Shown here piece by piece: positions 1 through 10,875 of a DNA stretch of 64,000 nt. The DNA comes from Macrocybe gigantea (taxonomy: Eukaryota; Basidiomycota; Agaricomycetes; Agaricales; Callistosporiaceae), in contig SJRY01000250.1 in assembly GCA_011319805.1 (NCBI GenBank), forward strand, positions 1 through 64,000, given 5' to 3'. A model generated the notes under the pieces. That model was given only the letters and a program-made list of their open reading frames with translations. It had not been told where the DNA came from and ran no database searches. Positions within the stretch are counted from its first letter, which is position 1. Each line of letters begins with the position of its first letter. The position numbers and the translations under genes were made by a program.

Positions 1-2
1 AG

Positions 3-323
3 AAGAGTCTCGATCGCAAAATGCGACTTCGGTATCTCGGACCACTTATTGTTGTCTCCCGGAATTTCGGAGGCACTTACATCGTTGCCGAACTCGATGG
101 CACAGTCCTGGATCGCCCCGTAGCAGCATTTCGAGTCATCCCGTACTTCGCTCGCCGTGAAATCACCATTCCCGAAACACTTCTCGATATCGACGCTGCC
201 CGGCTTCATGAAATGCAAGCCTCAAACGATCAAGGCGACGAAATCCCGGACGATTTCGACGTACCTACCGACAGCGATCCCAAAGTTGATTCCGACGTTG
301 AAATACTTTCGGCACCACTTTAG
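3..323 (+). CDS. Gypsy pol polyprotein, C-terminal end (partial)
   Basis: This is the last ~106 codons of a polyprotein whose start lies before the window; the frame is open from base 3. The stretch reading LRYLGPLIVVSRNFGGTYIV followed by AELDG, RPVAAFRVIPYFAR is the typical region after the integrase core in basidiomycete Ty3/Gypsy elements (integrase C-terminal domain, usually contacting DNA or chromatin). The tail is acidic (DIPDDFDVPTDSDPKVDSD-like) and ends at TAG 321-323. No catalytic residue is inside the window, so activity cannot be judged. Family assignment is by recognition of this junction sequence. Confidence 0.75.
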   Translation, partial: KSLDRKMRLRYLGPLIVVSRNFGGTYIVAELDGTVLDRPVAAFRVIPYFARREITIPETLLDIDAARLHEMQASNDQGDEIPDDFDVPTDSDPKVDSDVEILSAPL

Positions 324-495
324 TTTAGCTCACTCTCATTAAGTCCAACTCTTTTCGCGTTCATTGACTATCCATTTTCTTTGTTATTTGACACTCTCAC
401 TTACCATTATCTATTTTCACGATCCTTTTTAAAGTCCAGTTTGACGTCCATCAGAAACAAGAAAATAACGGATTCAAAAACAATTATTACAAATT

Positions 496-1320
496 TTATA
501 GTTCGGACGAGATTCCACCGAACTCATCTTCCTCTTCATCCGTCTCGCCCTCACTCTCATCTGACGACTCGTTTTCTTTCTGGTCATAGCCTTCTTCACC
601 GCTCTCCTCCGACGTCTCTTCTCCAGACTCCGATCCTGACGATGCTCCCGAGCTTTCCGACGAATCGACCCCAGTATCAATCGATGGCGGTATCGAAACC
701 GCGAGCTCCCGAACCGTTGGCATTTCGACCGATGTCCCGACGCCTCTCGAAACCATCGACTCCCGACGCTGCGCAAGTAGCCAGCGGACTTCGGTTTCGA
801 CCGCCCTCGGAACGTTCTGTGCCATGAATTGATGGACTTGAGTTAAGAGCCGACGCTGTTGCAACTCTGTTGCCCGACGAACGTGTTGAAGGACGTTGCC
901 GCCAAGCTCCAGGAATTCCTCCCGACGATCGGCACGTTCGCGCATAGTACGAGCGGCCGTTTCAAGAGTATCCGCCAGATCGTACATGTGTCGGGAATCC
1001 TCGTTCATACTCCGGAAGGAGTCCCTAGAAATTCGAAGGCCTTGATATCGTACGGGAGTACGAAATTATAAATGTCCTCGTAATCCCGATTATCGAACCG
1101 GAGGGCGTCTCGCAACTGGACGTCGCTATCCCGAACACGATCGGCAGCAAGGCGCGTCGCGGTCTCGGCAATGTCTTCGAAACCATCAGGCACGTTTGGG
1201 GCTTCGACAGCCTCCCTCCAGAAATCCCGATCTTCGAAATCGTCCGTGGCAGGCAGTGTTCCCGTCTCGAACCATTGACGTGGCCCGGGAAGTCCTGCTC
1301 ACGAAAATAATGAAGCAGTC

Positions 1321-1361
<41 letters not shown>

Positions 1362-2631
1362 ATAAAATAAAATATAGACTTACGATCGCGAAAGCCCGGA
1401 CCGTAGCGCGAGTCCATTGGTGGCACCGGCATCGGAGGAGGCATAGGCACAATAATTGGTTCCGGACGATACGGGATGTCCTCCGAAGGCGCATGCATTT
1501 TGATATCCTCGAGATGGACGGCGGCTCCTGCGAAGTCTCCGAAATCGATTCCTCGGCCTCGGTATCGTAAGCTCGCATCTTGCCCTTCCCCTTTGGATCG
1601 CGACGCGGTCTTGGCTCGGCATTCTCGTCCCTAGGCTTTGAATGAACGGTCTTTTGAGACCGTGACCTTGTTCGCATGACCCCGTCGCCAGAGTCAGTTT
1701 TAATCCGTGAAGTAGTTTTAGCTGATTTCGCAGCACGCGGCCTTTTGAACGAGCAGCCGAGCTGTTTTTCGACGCAGCGTCGACAAGGGCCCGGCTCGGA
1801 ATCGATCCTCTCGCAGACTTCGAGGTCGGCCTTCTTACACCGTTCGCACTAAACCGCGGTAGGACTCAGAAACAGTCCGGCAGCAAAGAGACACAATCAC
1901 TCACCCGCTCATCACCCGTAACCTCCTCGAAATCGAGTTTCAGGTGGCGCTCCCGATAGCGCTGCTGCGCGAGCTTGTTCTTCTCCCGGCGAGCCGCTTT
2001 CTTTTCATCCTCGTCGGCACGCCGTCGTTTCGCTCCCGAATCCGCACCACCAGCTGCAGAATCTGACGCCCCACGCTTTCGAGAAGGTCCCGCAGTTGGG
2101 ACACGCGTAGTCAGCATCGCGTTCGGGGCACCAGGGGATCATCCGCGAGCACCATTCCGCCAAGCGAAGAACCTTCAAAATCAGCAATCCAGTGTAGTGG
2201 AGACGAAATAGCGTGACTCACCAGATCCCGGGCTCTCGTACAGGCCCCCAACCTCATCCCGACGATCCTCGTCCAGGCGGCCAACCCACTCGTTGTATCG
2301 CGAAACCCAATCCTGAAAGACGTCTTCGGGAACGTCTTGACCCTCCTTTGCCCACTCATCCTAATGTCAATACGGATAAAGATATCGCCTCACTCACTCC
2401 CCGTTGGACTTACAAAACGTTTCGAGACCGCAGCACTAAAGGCCTTGATGGCCTCAACGCTCGCGTTCGGTCCGGGGACGGCCTCGAAGAGCCCTTCAAG
2501 CTCGGCAATAGAAGTTTCGGTCTTGACGATTTCGGCGGACATGTCGTGTACAAGACGGTTTCGAGAAGCGGTATGCGATTTGGCGAGAGCTGAGATTTCG
2601 ACGAGTCGACAAGAAAGGTGTTCGTACCCAT
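496..2631 (-). CDS. Antisense multi-exon gene inside the Gypsy element: basic region, Cys cluster, acidic tail
   Basis: A spliced minus-strand gene, not a shadow: GTAAGT/GTGAGT donors and CAG/TAG acceptors join coherent exons. In order: helical N-terminus (about 2411-2542, AEIVKTETSIAELEGLFEAV); an acidic-aromatic exon (2225-2356, GQDVPEDVFQDWVSRYNEW); a basic exon around 1905-2115 whose NKLAQQRYRER resembles a Yap-type bZIP basic region without a visible zipper; a cysteine cluster near 1745-1858 spaced C-x2-C-x7-C-x9-C-x2-C-x6-C, close to a Zn2Cys6 finger; a Pro-Met stretch near 1400-1490; a helical segment; and a Glu/Ser-rich tail ending at 496. The frame changes at least twice without an intron (near 1520 and 1015), meaning decay or base errors. 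The start is uncertain (ATG at 2631 or 2542). Function unknown; a DNA- or RNA-binding role is inference. Confidence 0.5.
1322..1359. repeat. A38 homopolymer
   Basis: Thirty-eight consecutive A on the plus strand. Read on the minus strand it is a T38 run inside an intron of the antisense gene, between the GTAAGT donor at about 1384 and the CAG acceptor at about 1301, where it extends the polypyrimidine tract. A retroposed poly(A) tail would also look like this, but no retroposed body is seen next to it. Confidence 0.8.
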
Positions 2632-2640
2632 CCCACCCTC

Positions 2641-2649
2641 CCTTTTATA
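2641..2649 (-). promoter_or_regulatory. TATA-like box for the antisense gene
   Basis: On the minus strand this reads TATAAAAGG. It lies 10 bases before the ATG at 2631 and about 100 bases before the in-frame ATG at 2542, so transcription from it would favour the inner start. Confidence 0.35.
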
Positions 2650-2809
2650 CAGGCGCAATCTGTAAACGACGGGAACGCCCGAAATGCCTCGCGACTTCGT
2701 CATGGCAGATCAACTCACGAAACCCACGTTACCCGAATAACGACCAAGGTCGCCGTTCAATGGGAATGCCGACTGAGGACAGTCGACCGCTAAGTGGGGA
2801 GGACAGATG

Positions 2810-3861
2810 ATGAGCGCTCCGCACCGCTGACCGCCGATAAGTCCTAATTTGGTAATCCCACCCCCGCATTCGAAATCATACCACTACTCGGCCCCCTCAG
2901 CATGATACCGCAGTCCAGTCGCTGACTTCTCGTTCGAGTACTCGGGATGTCGACAACTCCGTGAGGCTTCCATTCCAGGTCCCTGACACTTCGCCAAACG
3001 CATCGCACACGTACATTCCGGACATTCTGCGCTTCCTATACCGCCCAATCCGGTCAGGCAGTCTTATTCCTATATGCCTCCCCCGATTTCCAGATCCCGA
3101 TATGGCAAGACTACTACCATTTTCGATATCGCACCGCCTCACGCCTTCCCGCGTTCCCGACACTGCCTCGCCGCAGTACATTCGAAACAAGGGATTTCGA
3201 GCACGCTACCATTTCATCCACTCTCATTTCGAAATTCATGACTCATATTTCACTGATACATTCTACGTTCCTTAGATTATTTTCACGTTCCATTCTACGA
3301 CGCATGGCACCGGTTTCGGGATGTTCTTTTACCTACTGTTTCACCCTTTATGTTCAGATTTCGAACGGACTTACATCTCCCCAACGTTTCAGCCACTAAA
3401 CGACCCTTTCGAAATCATACGATACGTTCTCTCATTCGGTTTCAACTTCGCCGGTTATTCCGATACCCGAAATCTTCTCATCTATAAAAACCCATGTACT
3501 TGGCATTTGTAACATATAGAAAAAGTTACCGTCTCAGTCCTTCAGCAGTCTCGCAGTCTACGACTCGTGTGGAGTCCTTGTGTTATCCGATCTCAAAGTG
3601 TCGCGCTCGCGTGGAGCCACCGTACTCAGTCTCGAAATCAGTGTCTCTGGCTTCGCGTGGAAGTCATTATCATCGAAACCCTTCCGAAACCCTCACTGAA
3701 GCCCTTGATATCGCACGGGAATTCAGCTAAGTCTAACAGCCTTGTTTCGAAAACCCCGAAACCCGCTCGAAACCATCCATATTCACTTCGTTCCATTCCC
3801 CCCTTTCACGCTACAGTCCCTCGGGTTACTCTGTGACTTGAACAGCTCGTAGTTTATACAG
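2810..3861 (+). repeat. Probable 3' LTR of the Gypsy element (boundaries provisional)
   Basis: No supported ORF. The stretch follows a purine run (2793-2809), could start with TGATGAGC, contains a TATA box at 3483-3490 with pyrimidine-rich downstream sequence, and could end with TTTATACA at about 3861. Short TTTCGAAA/CCCGAT-like words recur. A second LTR copy for comparison is outside the window, so both ends are guesses. Confidence 0.4.
3483..3490 (+). promoter_or_regulatory. TATA box in the presumed LTR
   Basis: TATAAAAA in a TC-rich context about 380 bases before the presumed LTR end. This suits a U3 promoter that would drive the retroelement transcript. Confidence 0.4.
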
Positions 3862-4017
3862 CCTCGGATAGGGACTGACGCTTCCTTCATTCCACCTTGT
3901 TGGTTTGTAGGTTAGTGCTACCCGATAGTTATCACCGTTTTCACCTATCTGGCGTATCAGAGGTTTGTCTCCCGGTTATTGACATTGATCTTGTATAGAT
4001 TGATTCTCTGCTGTAGG

Positions 4018-5510
4018 ACTGGACCCGCATCACGATACGCCCATTGAGATCCTTCATGTGGTTCTTCTTGGTTTTGTGAAGTATCTTTGGCGCGACGTTG
4101 TTGCCAATCAAATCAAAAAGGATACCCCCAAACGGGAGACATTAATCGCACGCTTGGCATCTGTGGATGTCTCTGGTCTCAACATCGATCCTCTTTTGGC
4201 ATCCGTACTGGTCAATTATGCAGGGTCCTTGACAGGGCGAGACTTTCGTGCCATTGCACAGGTGGCCCCATTCGTTCTCTATGACCTGGTTCCGCCTAAG
4301 TGCTATACTGCTTGGTGTGCACTTTCTAGGATGATACCGCTCATTTGGCAGTCTAGTATCGTTGATATCGAAGACTATATCGTATGTCTCGTTCATTTGT
4401 TTGTCTGTTCCGTTCCTCAACATCATTCTAGAAACAACTAGACAATGCAATCCAATACTTCTTAGGGTGTATCGCCGATTGGACCCCTCGTTGGTTTAAT
4501 AAACCGAAATTTCACATTCTACTTCATCTTTCTAACCATGTGCGTCGGTTCGGGCCCGCGATACTGTTTGCCACTGAGGGCTTCGAGTCTTTCAATGCCG
4601 TTATCCGTGAAAAAAGCATTCATTCGAACCGTTCGGCTCCATCTCACGACATTGCTATTGCATTTGCTCATGCCAATCGTGTACGCCATCTACTTAGCGG
4701 GGCACCTGCTTATATGCGAGTGGATCAAGCACTGGAACCTGACTCTCAACGCCTGCACATCGGTGACCGCGTACTTCTGCCAGTTGGCCATGCGCCATTG
4801 ACTTTAGTGAAAGATACCGTTGTTGCAATCTACCTTGGTTTGAAACGACATGCCGTAGACGTGAAGGCAGTTGCGGATAACGTGCCACCCCGACCATTCC
4901 AATCTACGAAACTGGGACAGCTCTTTCCCACCTATCTCGCGCTCGACCAACAGCAACAAAATCTATACAAGACTTGCCAGTCCGTGGTATTCAAGAACGG
5001 TGACAAATGCCGCCCCGGCTCGTGGGTTTTCGTCCAATCAGCTGAGGAACACAGTCACTCACTAGGACAAGTGGTGGAGATCATTCAACAAGTCGGAAGA
5101 ATCAGTGCATATCCGGATACCATATTCATCAGACGGGCAACTGTTGGTTCCACCGTTGAACCGTATCGAATGCATCAAGTCTCACTCAACAATGACTATG
5201 TAACATCGGGGCCAGAGGTATCTTCTTTGCAGTTGTAATGAGTCAAATTAATGAATTATCTTTATAGAATGTCCTCTGCTTGGCCAGTGTGATGCACGAT
5301 TGCGCCAACGCGAGATGCGGCTTAGGCTTAGTACGCACGGCTCGACAAGAACGGCATCGGACAGATGTTCAGTTGCTAGGTATTGTGCACAATGATAATC
5401 CTCAGCAAAGCAAATTCATCCTCAATACATCTCGCATGCACGATGCTTGGCTTTATTCGACTTGGCGTTCGCAGCCGCAAACTCACAATATGGACTATAT
5501 TATCGAATGA
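4018..5510 (+). CDS. Transposase of a basidiomycete DNA transposon, 5'-truncated
   Basis: Three exons: about 4018-4382, 4432-5216 and 5270-5510. They open after a TAG acceptor with GLDPHHDTPIEILHVVLLGF, continue with VSGLNIDPLLASVLVNYAGS, GRDFRAIAQVAPFVLYDLVP, WTPRWFNKPKFHILLHL and FGPAILFATEGFESFNAVIR, and finish with a Cys-rich exon (MHDCANARCG). This is the C-terminal half of a transposase very common in agaricomycetes, related to CACTA/Tnp2-like or KDZ-like proteins; I cannot decide which. The N-terminal half is missing just where the Gypsy LTR ends. The reading frame meets TGA at 5508-5510, but the same frame stays open to TAG at 5680, encoding an Arg-Gly repeat tail. Probably a dead or dying copy. 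Confidence 0.7.
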
Positions 5511-5605
5511 GCTGCTGCTGAAGAATGTGATATCCGCGATAATCGGACCAGCGATAAAACTATTAGCAGTCATCAGGGTAATCAGTCTACGTTAATCAAT
5601 AGCAG

Positions 5606-5640
5606 ACGGGGACGGGGACGGGGACGAGGGCGAGGCCAGG
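5606..5640 (+). repeat. GGGGAC-type repeat encoding an Arg-Gly tail
   Basis: Tandem GACGGG/GACGAGG units. In the transposase frame, downstream of the in-frame TGA, they read RRGRGRGRGRGQG before a TAG stop at 5678-5680. Either the former C-terminus of the transposase or a readthrough extension. Confidence 0.65.
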
Positions 5641-5806
5641 GTCCAAGCAGTTTAAACGTTGTGAATAGCCTGGCATAGATAAAATACGTTCACATTAATC
5701 GATAGTAATTTTTCATTCTAAAGTACTGGACAATAGTTTGAAACTTGAATCCGGTGCGTTTGTGCCCCCACTGTTGCATTACGTAATATTTTTCAACCTC
5801 CTCTCC

Positions 5807-7642
5807 ATGCAACCTTCGACCCCGTCTGCTTCTACTCATAAACCCTCTTTCAACATTTTCCCTGCGCTGTATACTGGCAGTCCAGTTGTCCTTTCCGTGC
5901 CACATCACATTGAGACCCCATATTCGTCTCATGGTTGGGAAATGACTCAGCCGTCTGTTTACACGTCTCCAGGCCGTCCCGCAGGCTATGGCTCAACCGC
6001 CTCACCGAGTCGCTTGTCAGCAGGTGAGACAGCTATTGTAACTATGGTCAACCTAAGTAACTTACATATCTGCCTGTCAACTAGGTTCTTCACGGATTTC
6101 AGGAAATCCCGTCGCCCCCCCTGTCTCTCATCATGAGAGCCAACCTTTTATGAATATGCATGCTCCACATCCTCGGCATTCCACTCGTGATCATAGTTTC
6201 AGCTTGAGCTCACCACCATTGCTTTCCCAACAACCTCCGCTACTCCATGCTCGTTTTCCAGACGCTGTGGCGGATGAGATGGGTTTTGGTACCGGTGACA
6301 ACGATCTCCGCAAGGCCTTGCATATGATGTTTAAGGTAAGCCTTATTTCAGTGGAAGGTGACATCTTTTTCATTCAATCCCAAGTTAGGAGAAGGGCTCA
6401 GCAAGCCCGACTTGGCGACACGAATCTATCAACTTGGAGCAACGCTAAAACTTGTCAAGCAAGTCGATGCCGTGTCGTACAATTATCACAAGATGCAAGA
6501 ACAATTCAATGATATATATCTTCGACTGGACGACAACTTCAGTTTAACGCACGATCAACAGGTGTGCCAAACTGGTTACGATTTTGTGCTAATGACTGAC
6601 AATTGACTATTCTCTCAGGCCACTGTACGAATAATCTCTCAGGATCTGCTCTACGAACCCGACACCGTTGCATTCAAGTCCTTACATTGGAAAGTGGAGG
6701 TTCGTGTCATTTTTCGGGATAAACATGATACTCAGTGTGTGGCCACCAGACAAAACTGAAGGACAATGCCCAAGATTACCATATGACGAATATCTTTGGG
6801 AATCCTGCACGCGAAAAACTTCTTTTGTCTTGCATCAAGCTCCAATGTCGGCATGCCCGAAATTATTTACGTGAATTGGTGAGCATCCAGTGATCTTTTT
6901 GGTGCAATTGACTATACTTTCGTGAGGTTACAGTTGTGTGAGAGCATCACAGAAGAAAGTAGCATCTCGCTCGATGACTTTGTCTTCATAGCTGCAGCCC
7001 GCTTGCGACAGGGTGGTCGGCCGTCAACCCGCAAGGAAGCATTCGAGATCGAGCGTCAAAAATTTGCTATCCTTGTGAGTTGGTTATCATCTAGTTTAAT
7101 TCTTGTAAGCCAATGAAGGTATAGCGACGACTTACACGCGAAAACCCTCAGGCCTCTGGTCTATCGGACAATATTGATCCTGATGACGTGGCTTCTTTCG
7201 CAGGCCCGGAGGGGCAGTCGACAGCACCATCTCGATCGAGTACGCCTCATGCCCCATCGCCCATCCCTTCGATCAGAAATTCGCATAAACGTAAGGCTTC
7301 CGAAAATGGAGGAGTGGCCAAACGTTTGCGACGCGAAAAGGACTTTTGGGATTGTGTTGATACTTGGTTCGAAGAGAAGGTAGTCGAATGGGGGAATAAT
7401 TTTGAGACAGTGGACTGGTCTCAGTAAGTGCATCTGTCTGTTGGCGATGTTTTCTCTGCTGACGTCGTATAAGATATGTCAAGGAAACGGTCACCAAAGA
7501 CCTGGAATTTTACCCCCCCCAGCAACCTATTGTCCCTTCCCTCAATAATCCAACCACAGCTACGACGCCGCCGGCTGCTGTCCCATCTGTCATTGTACAC
7601 TCTCGTATTGGAGGCTCTGGCAGCCTCATGGATTTTATGTAG
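5807..7642 (+). CDS. Conserved repeat-associated basidiomycete protein of unknown function
   Basis: Eight exons fit cleanly (5807-6023, 6085-6335, 6385-6561, 6619-6699, 6750-6878, 6934-7074, 7152-7423, 7474-7642), all GT-AG, giving 478 codons and no frame break. The N-terminal ~170 residues are Pro/Ser/His-rich and disordered. The middle is helical with the hallmark NIFGNPAREKLLLSCIK and RNYLRELLCESI. A KRKA/KRLRRE nuclear-localisation-like patch and a Pro/Thr-rich tail follow. I recognise the FGNPAREK segment as belonging to a family present in many copies in agaricomycete genomes, often near transposons. It lies 130 bases after the transposase remnant on the same strand, so it may be a second gene of that element. 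Function unknown. Confidence 0.75.
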
Positions 7643-8074
7643 CATTTTTATTACGGTGTCATTATGTTTGATAAATGAATTCTTTTCGGGTGGCAACGCA
7701 ATTGTTATACGAGGTATTGATGTCGTCTTAGTGTAATGAGTAAAATAATGACACAAATGAACATAGTGATTTGATGCCTGCAATTGTAAAAGCATTTCGC
7801 TGCACATGCATGCGGTGGATGGCTGTTGTAACGTGTTCTGGATGGAACACAGCAGCCGATCGGACAACACTTGATGAGGTTTCCCTTGTATGATCTCGGA
7901 AAATAATATTCATAGCCGAGTTCATCCTCTCGATGTCTCAAAAACCGTCGAGCGGACGGTTCAAGGGCTATTATAATGACAGCTCTAACCTGTTTTGGAT
8001 CTAGTCGTCATTTCTTTTTGCGATGCCATCACCAAACTGCAATTTGGAGTGACGACGTATATTATTTTTGGTCC
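7643..8074. other. Intergenic gap, no gene seen
   Basis: AT-rich sequence with only short overlapping ORFs and no splice-linked coding signal. It separates the repeat-associated gene from the P450 fragment. Confidence 0.6.
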
Positions 8075-8932
8075 CTAGGAACTATATTTATCATGCCATT
8101 GTTCGAGTAATTTAGTGCATACGTCAGCTCCGTTGCATGGCCTGCCTGCTGCCACCCAGGTCCTGGCGGAAATCAACGGGCCGACCTGGTGGGGATTCTC
8201 CGCCGGGCGGTTTCGGCTAAGTGTCGGCGGACGCTTTTCATGACTGGCCGTGTAGAAACTTCGTACTTCAGAAAAAGCCGGGGCACATATTTTTCGATAC
8301 TTCTTCCACTCATTCCCTTCAGACGCTACTATGTTTCGACCGAAAAAGGTCAACACGCGGTAATTATTGACGGGTTTTGGGAATCTTGCTCGAGAGGAAG
8401 ATACTTCCTATGCAGCATCCATCATCCATCAACAACTCATCTACATATTGCAAGACGTGTTCTGACCTTGATGGCCCCCGCATCCGCGAGGACGACCGAC
8501 ATGGTGGCGGGTATCATAGATACCTGTATGGTTTCGCTAAGCAAAGTTGTTCTTTTTGGGTTCTGAAGTTGTCAATTACGGATGCGTAGATGTCCCAACC
8601 GAAGTATTCGAATGCTGCCATTGGACATGTCAGTTTACGCTGGATCTAAACCAGTATTCGTCTATTCACATTTGTGTTTATTCTTGAAGAGGTGGTGCCG
8701 ACCGGGAGCAATTCCAGGTATCGGAGGTACCAGGTTTCCGAAGACATTCATGGCGGCAAGCACGGTACGATAACCCGGATGATTGCTTTCGAATAGCGAA
8801 CAATGTCGAGGGCAGTTTCAAATCAAAGCATAGTACTAACCTGAGGGACCGAATCGCTCGCCAAAACCACAGCAATTTATGAAGTAGGAAGAGAATCACA
8901 ACCGAGGTGACAAAAAGAAGGGCGTATGACAT
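8075..8932 (-). pseudogene. Cytochrome P450, N-terminal fragment only
   Basis: The first exon begins with a membrane anchor (YALLFVTSVVILFLLHKLLW) at ATG 8932. A second exon carries the proline hinge (VFGNLVPPIPGIAPGR). Further pieces read FGWDIYASVI and VLADAGAIK, and one exon gives VLTFFGRNIVASEGNEW, KKYRKICAPAFSE, the helix B-C region of microsomal basidiomycete P450s. After a donor-like site near 8245 nothing resembling the remaining ~380 residues follows: no I-helix AGxDT, ExxR or heme-binding Cys motif is found. The middle exons contain stops. This is a truncated relic and cannot encode an enzyme. Confidence 0.8.
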
Positions 8933-9344
8933 TGTTTTGCTTTACAGTGACCTTTGAATGACCAGGATACGGGTCGGCGAGGGTATGCGATGCGTGAAAG
9001 TCGTATGCTTCCGTCGCCTATTTAAGTTTTTGACATCTGATGGCGTGGGGAGTCGTGGGTCTCACGGAGACAGTTGCATCATATGGTGTGTTGGAAACAC
9101 GATATTTAAATTCGTAATCGGCCCGCTGGTGATCATGATCGGTCTCCGCGCGCTCAGTACGACGCTTTCGTGTTCGACGCAGCTACTCACTGTGAAGACC
9201 TTCAGCGCTGGGCGTCTGACTCAACACAAGGCATAGATGAAGCGTGGAATGTCACCATCAAAACACGGATATATCGGTACTACAGATCGATGCAAAGAAC
9301 ATGACTGTGCTTTGAAAGTAGGGTCGAAGCTAAAGAGAAAGCTA
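8933..9344. other. Intergenic gap, no gene seen
   Basis: Upstream flank of the P450 relic and 3' flank of the FKBP gene. No coding signal or RNA gene recognised. Confidence 0.6.
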
Positions 9345-10875
9345 TCACTTAATCTCAAGAAGTTTGCAGTCTACGCAAGTCGTTAGAATAACACCCGACT
9401 GAGAATGAGGGATAGAAAATACCAAACACTAGTGTCGAGTTCGTAGGGATACCGCTTTGAGCTTTCTTGCCGTAGGCCATGTGTGGGGGGATGGTGAGCC
9501 TCCTCTCACCCCCGACCTGCATACCCACAATTCCTTCATCCCAGCCTGCTGCAAAGTAAGTAGCTTGAAGTGGACACTGCACATCGGAACTCTACCTTTG
9601 ATGACTTCCCCTTGACCCAGATGGAAGGTAAACTGCATCGACGCACGATTGTTAATGAATTCCTAGAAATTGGTACCATACGCACTGGTTTGCCTTTGGT
9701 GTTCTTGTCAAATATTTTTCCGTCCGTCAACTTGCCAATGTATCTCATCGAGACCGAGCTACCCTTTTTGGCCATTGGGCCCGTCCCGATTTTGGCGTCC
9801 ATGACCTTTAAACCACCAGGCAGCTCTTTGGTTTCTTGTTTACCTTCAGGCTTGTCTTTTTTGTCCGCCTTGTCCTTTTTGTCTGCCTTGTCCTTCTTCT
9901 CTGCCTTACCCTTTTTCTCGGGCTTTTCTTCCTTCTCCGCCTTCTTAGGCTCTTCGAGTGCAGAGACAGGCTTGCCTCCGTCGCCCTTTAGTTTCTTCTT
10001 TTTTTCAGCCTTCGATGGCTTGCCGGCTTCTCCTTCGGCGGCATCGGATTCTCTTGCACGCTTCAAAGATTTTGGTGGTCCCTCTGTGATTTCCTCAAAA
10101 CGACTGAATAGTGTAACGTTAGTGTGACTAAGAAGGCAGGGAACAAATTTACCCGGCATCGCTCAATTCGTCGAGGTCATCAGGATGCATTTCAACATCG
10201 GAGCTAACTTCACGTAGATCGTAAGCATCTTCTTCATCGGAGTCGAACTCGTCTTCGTCAAAGGGTGGATTGTTCGCATTTTGGTCTGCGTTTTCAGCTC
10301 AGATCTTTGCACCATTTTGGATAAGTTAAAATCGTTCGTACCAATATAGTTACCGGTTAGGTAAATGGTACTAAATGTCTGGTAAACAATGGACCAAGAA
10401 TGCCACTTCGAGTGGCGAAATGCAGAAAGAATAGCTTACTTTTTGCCAACAACTTCAAATTGGTATTCACCATCCTCGTCAAGGGTAATATCGGTCACTG
10501 TTTGCTCTACCTTTGAGAAGTGTTTCAGGGACGTGTGCGGCGGGGGCGGAGGTAAGAACGTACCCCACCGGCTCTCAATGAACATAAAACAGTCGTGGTC
10601 ACTTTTTTTTGAATGTTCTCTTCGTCATCGTCATCTTCATCATCGGAGTCGACCTGAACTGGTCGTTCGTATGAGAACTTCACAGTGGTCCGGCCACTCT
10701 CGTCTGCAAGGACATCGCCTAGGGCCACATTTGTGATCCTAATATCCGCCTGTGGATTGACGACCTCCGGTTTTCCGGGTTTCAGCTCAAGACTCCTAAG
10801 GGGCTATGTGAGGTCCATTTTCCAAGAAGAAAAACGCGTCTATGCGCACCAGAGACCAATCGTAACAGCAGCCAT
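9345..10875 (-). CDS. FPR4: Nuclear FKBP-type peptidyl-prolyl isomerase (Fpr3/Fpr4 type)
   Basis: Nine exons (10850-10875, 10564-10795, 10440-10510, 10342-10370, 10153-10297, 9686-10103, 9596-9632, 9423-9545, 9345-9370) give 368 residues. The N-terminus is nucleoplasmin-like: [40 protein letters not shown], then [10 protein letters not shown] encoded by a 29-nt exon. Acidic runs ([27 protein letters not shown]) and a Lys-rich stretch of KKDKADKK repeats follow. The C-terminal FKBP domain has [50 protein letters not shown] and ends CKLLEIK. Known relatives are nucleolar prolyl isomerases and histone chaperones. Its start is 125 bases from the divergent ARPC4 start. All exons keep frame. Confidence 0.92.

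Larger units (their letters stand above)
1..3861 (+). mobile_element. 3' portion of a Ty3/Gypsy LTR retrotransposon, cut by the window edge
   Basis: The left end carries the last ~100 codons of a Gypsy pol polyprotein. It is followed by about 2.2 kb with a spliced gene on the opposite strand, then a purine run (2793-2809) and an LTR-like stretch with a TATA box. The order pol end, internal region, LTR fits the 3' part of a plus-strand element. The right boundary is an estimate because the 5' LTR and target duplications lie outside the window. The element abuts a transposase lacking its N-terminus, so it may have inserted into that older transposon. Confidence 0.6.

Noticed and set aside
4540..5238. 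Separate 232-codon gene starting at GTG 4540
   Set aside because: It is the middle exon of the transposase; splicing at 4383-4431 joins it in frame to the upstream exon.
5807..7642. Call as a cargo or defence gene
   Set aside because: No catalytic motif supports such a role; only the multi-copy family resemblance is seen.
9570..10127. Plus-strand ORF of 185 codons rich in Phe/Leu/Ser
   Set aside because: It is the complement of the Lys/Glu-rich linker of the FKBP gene, which has full splice and domain support on the minus strand.
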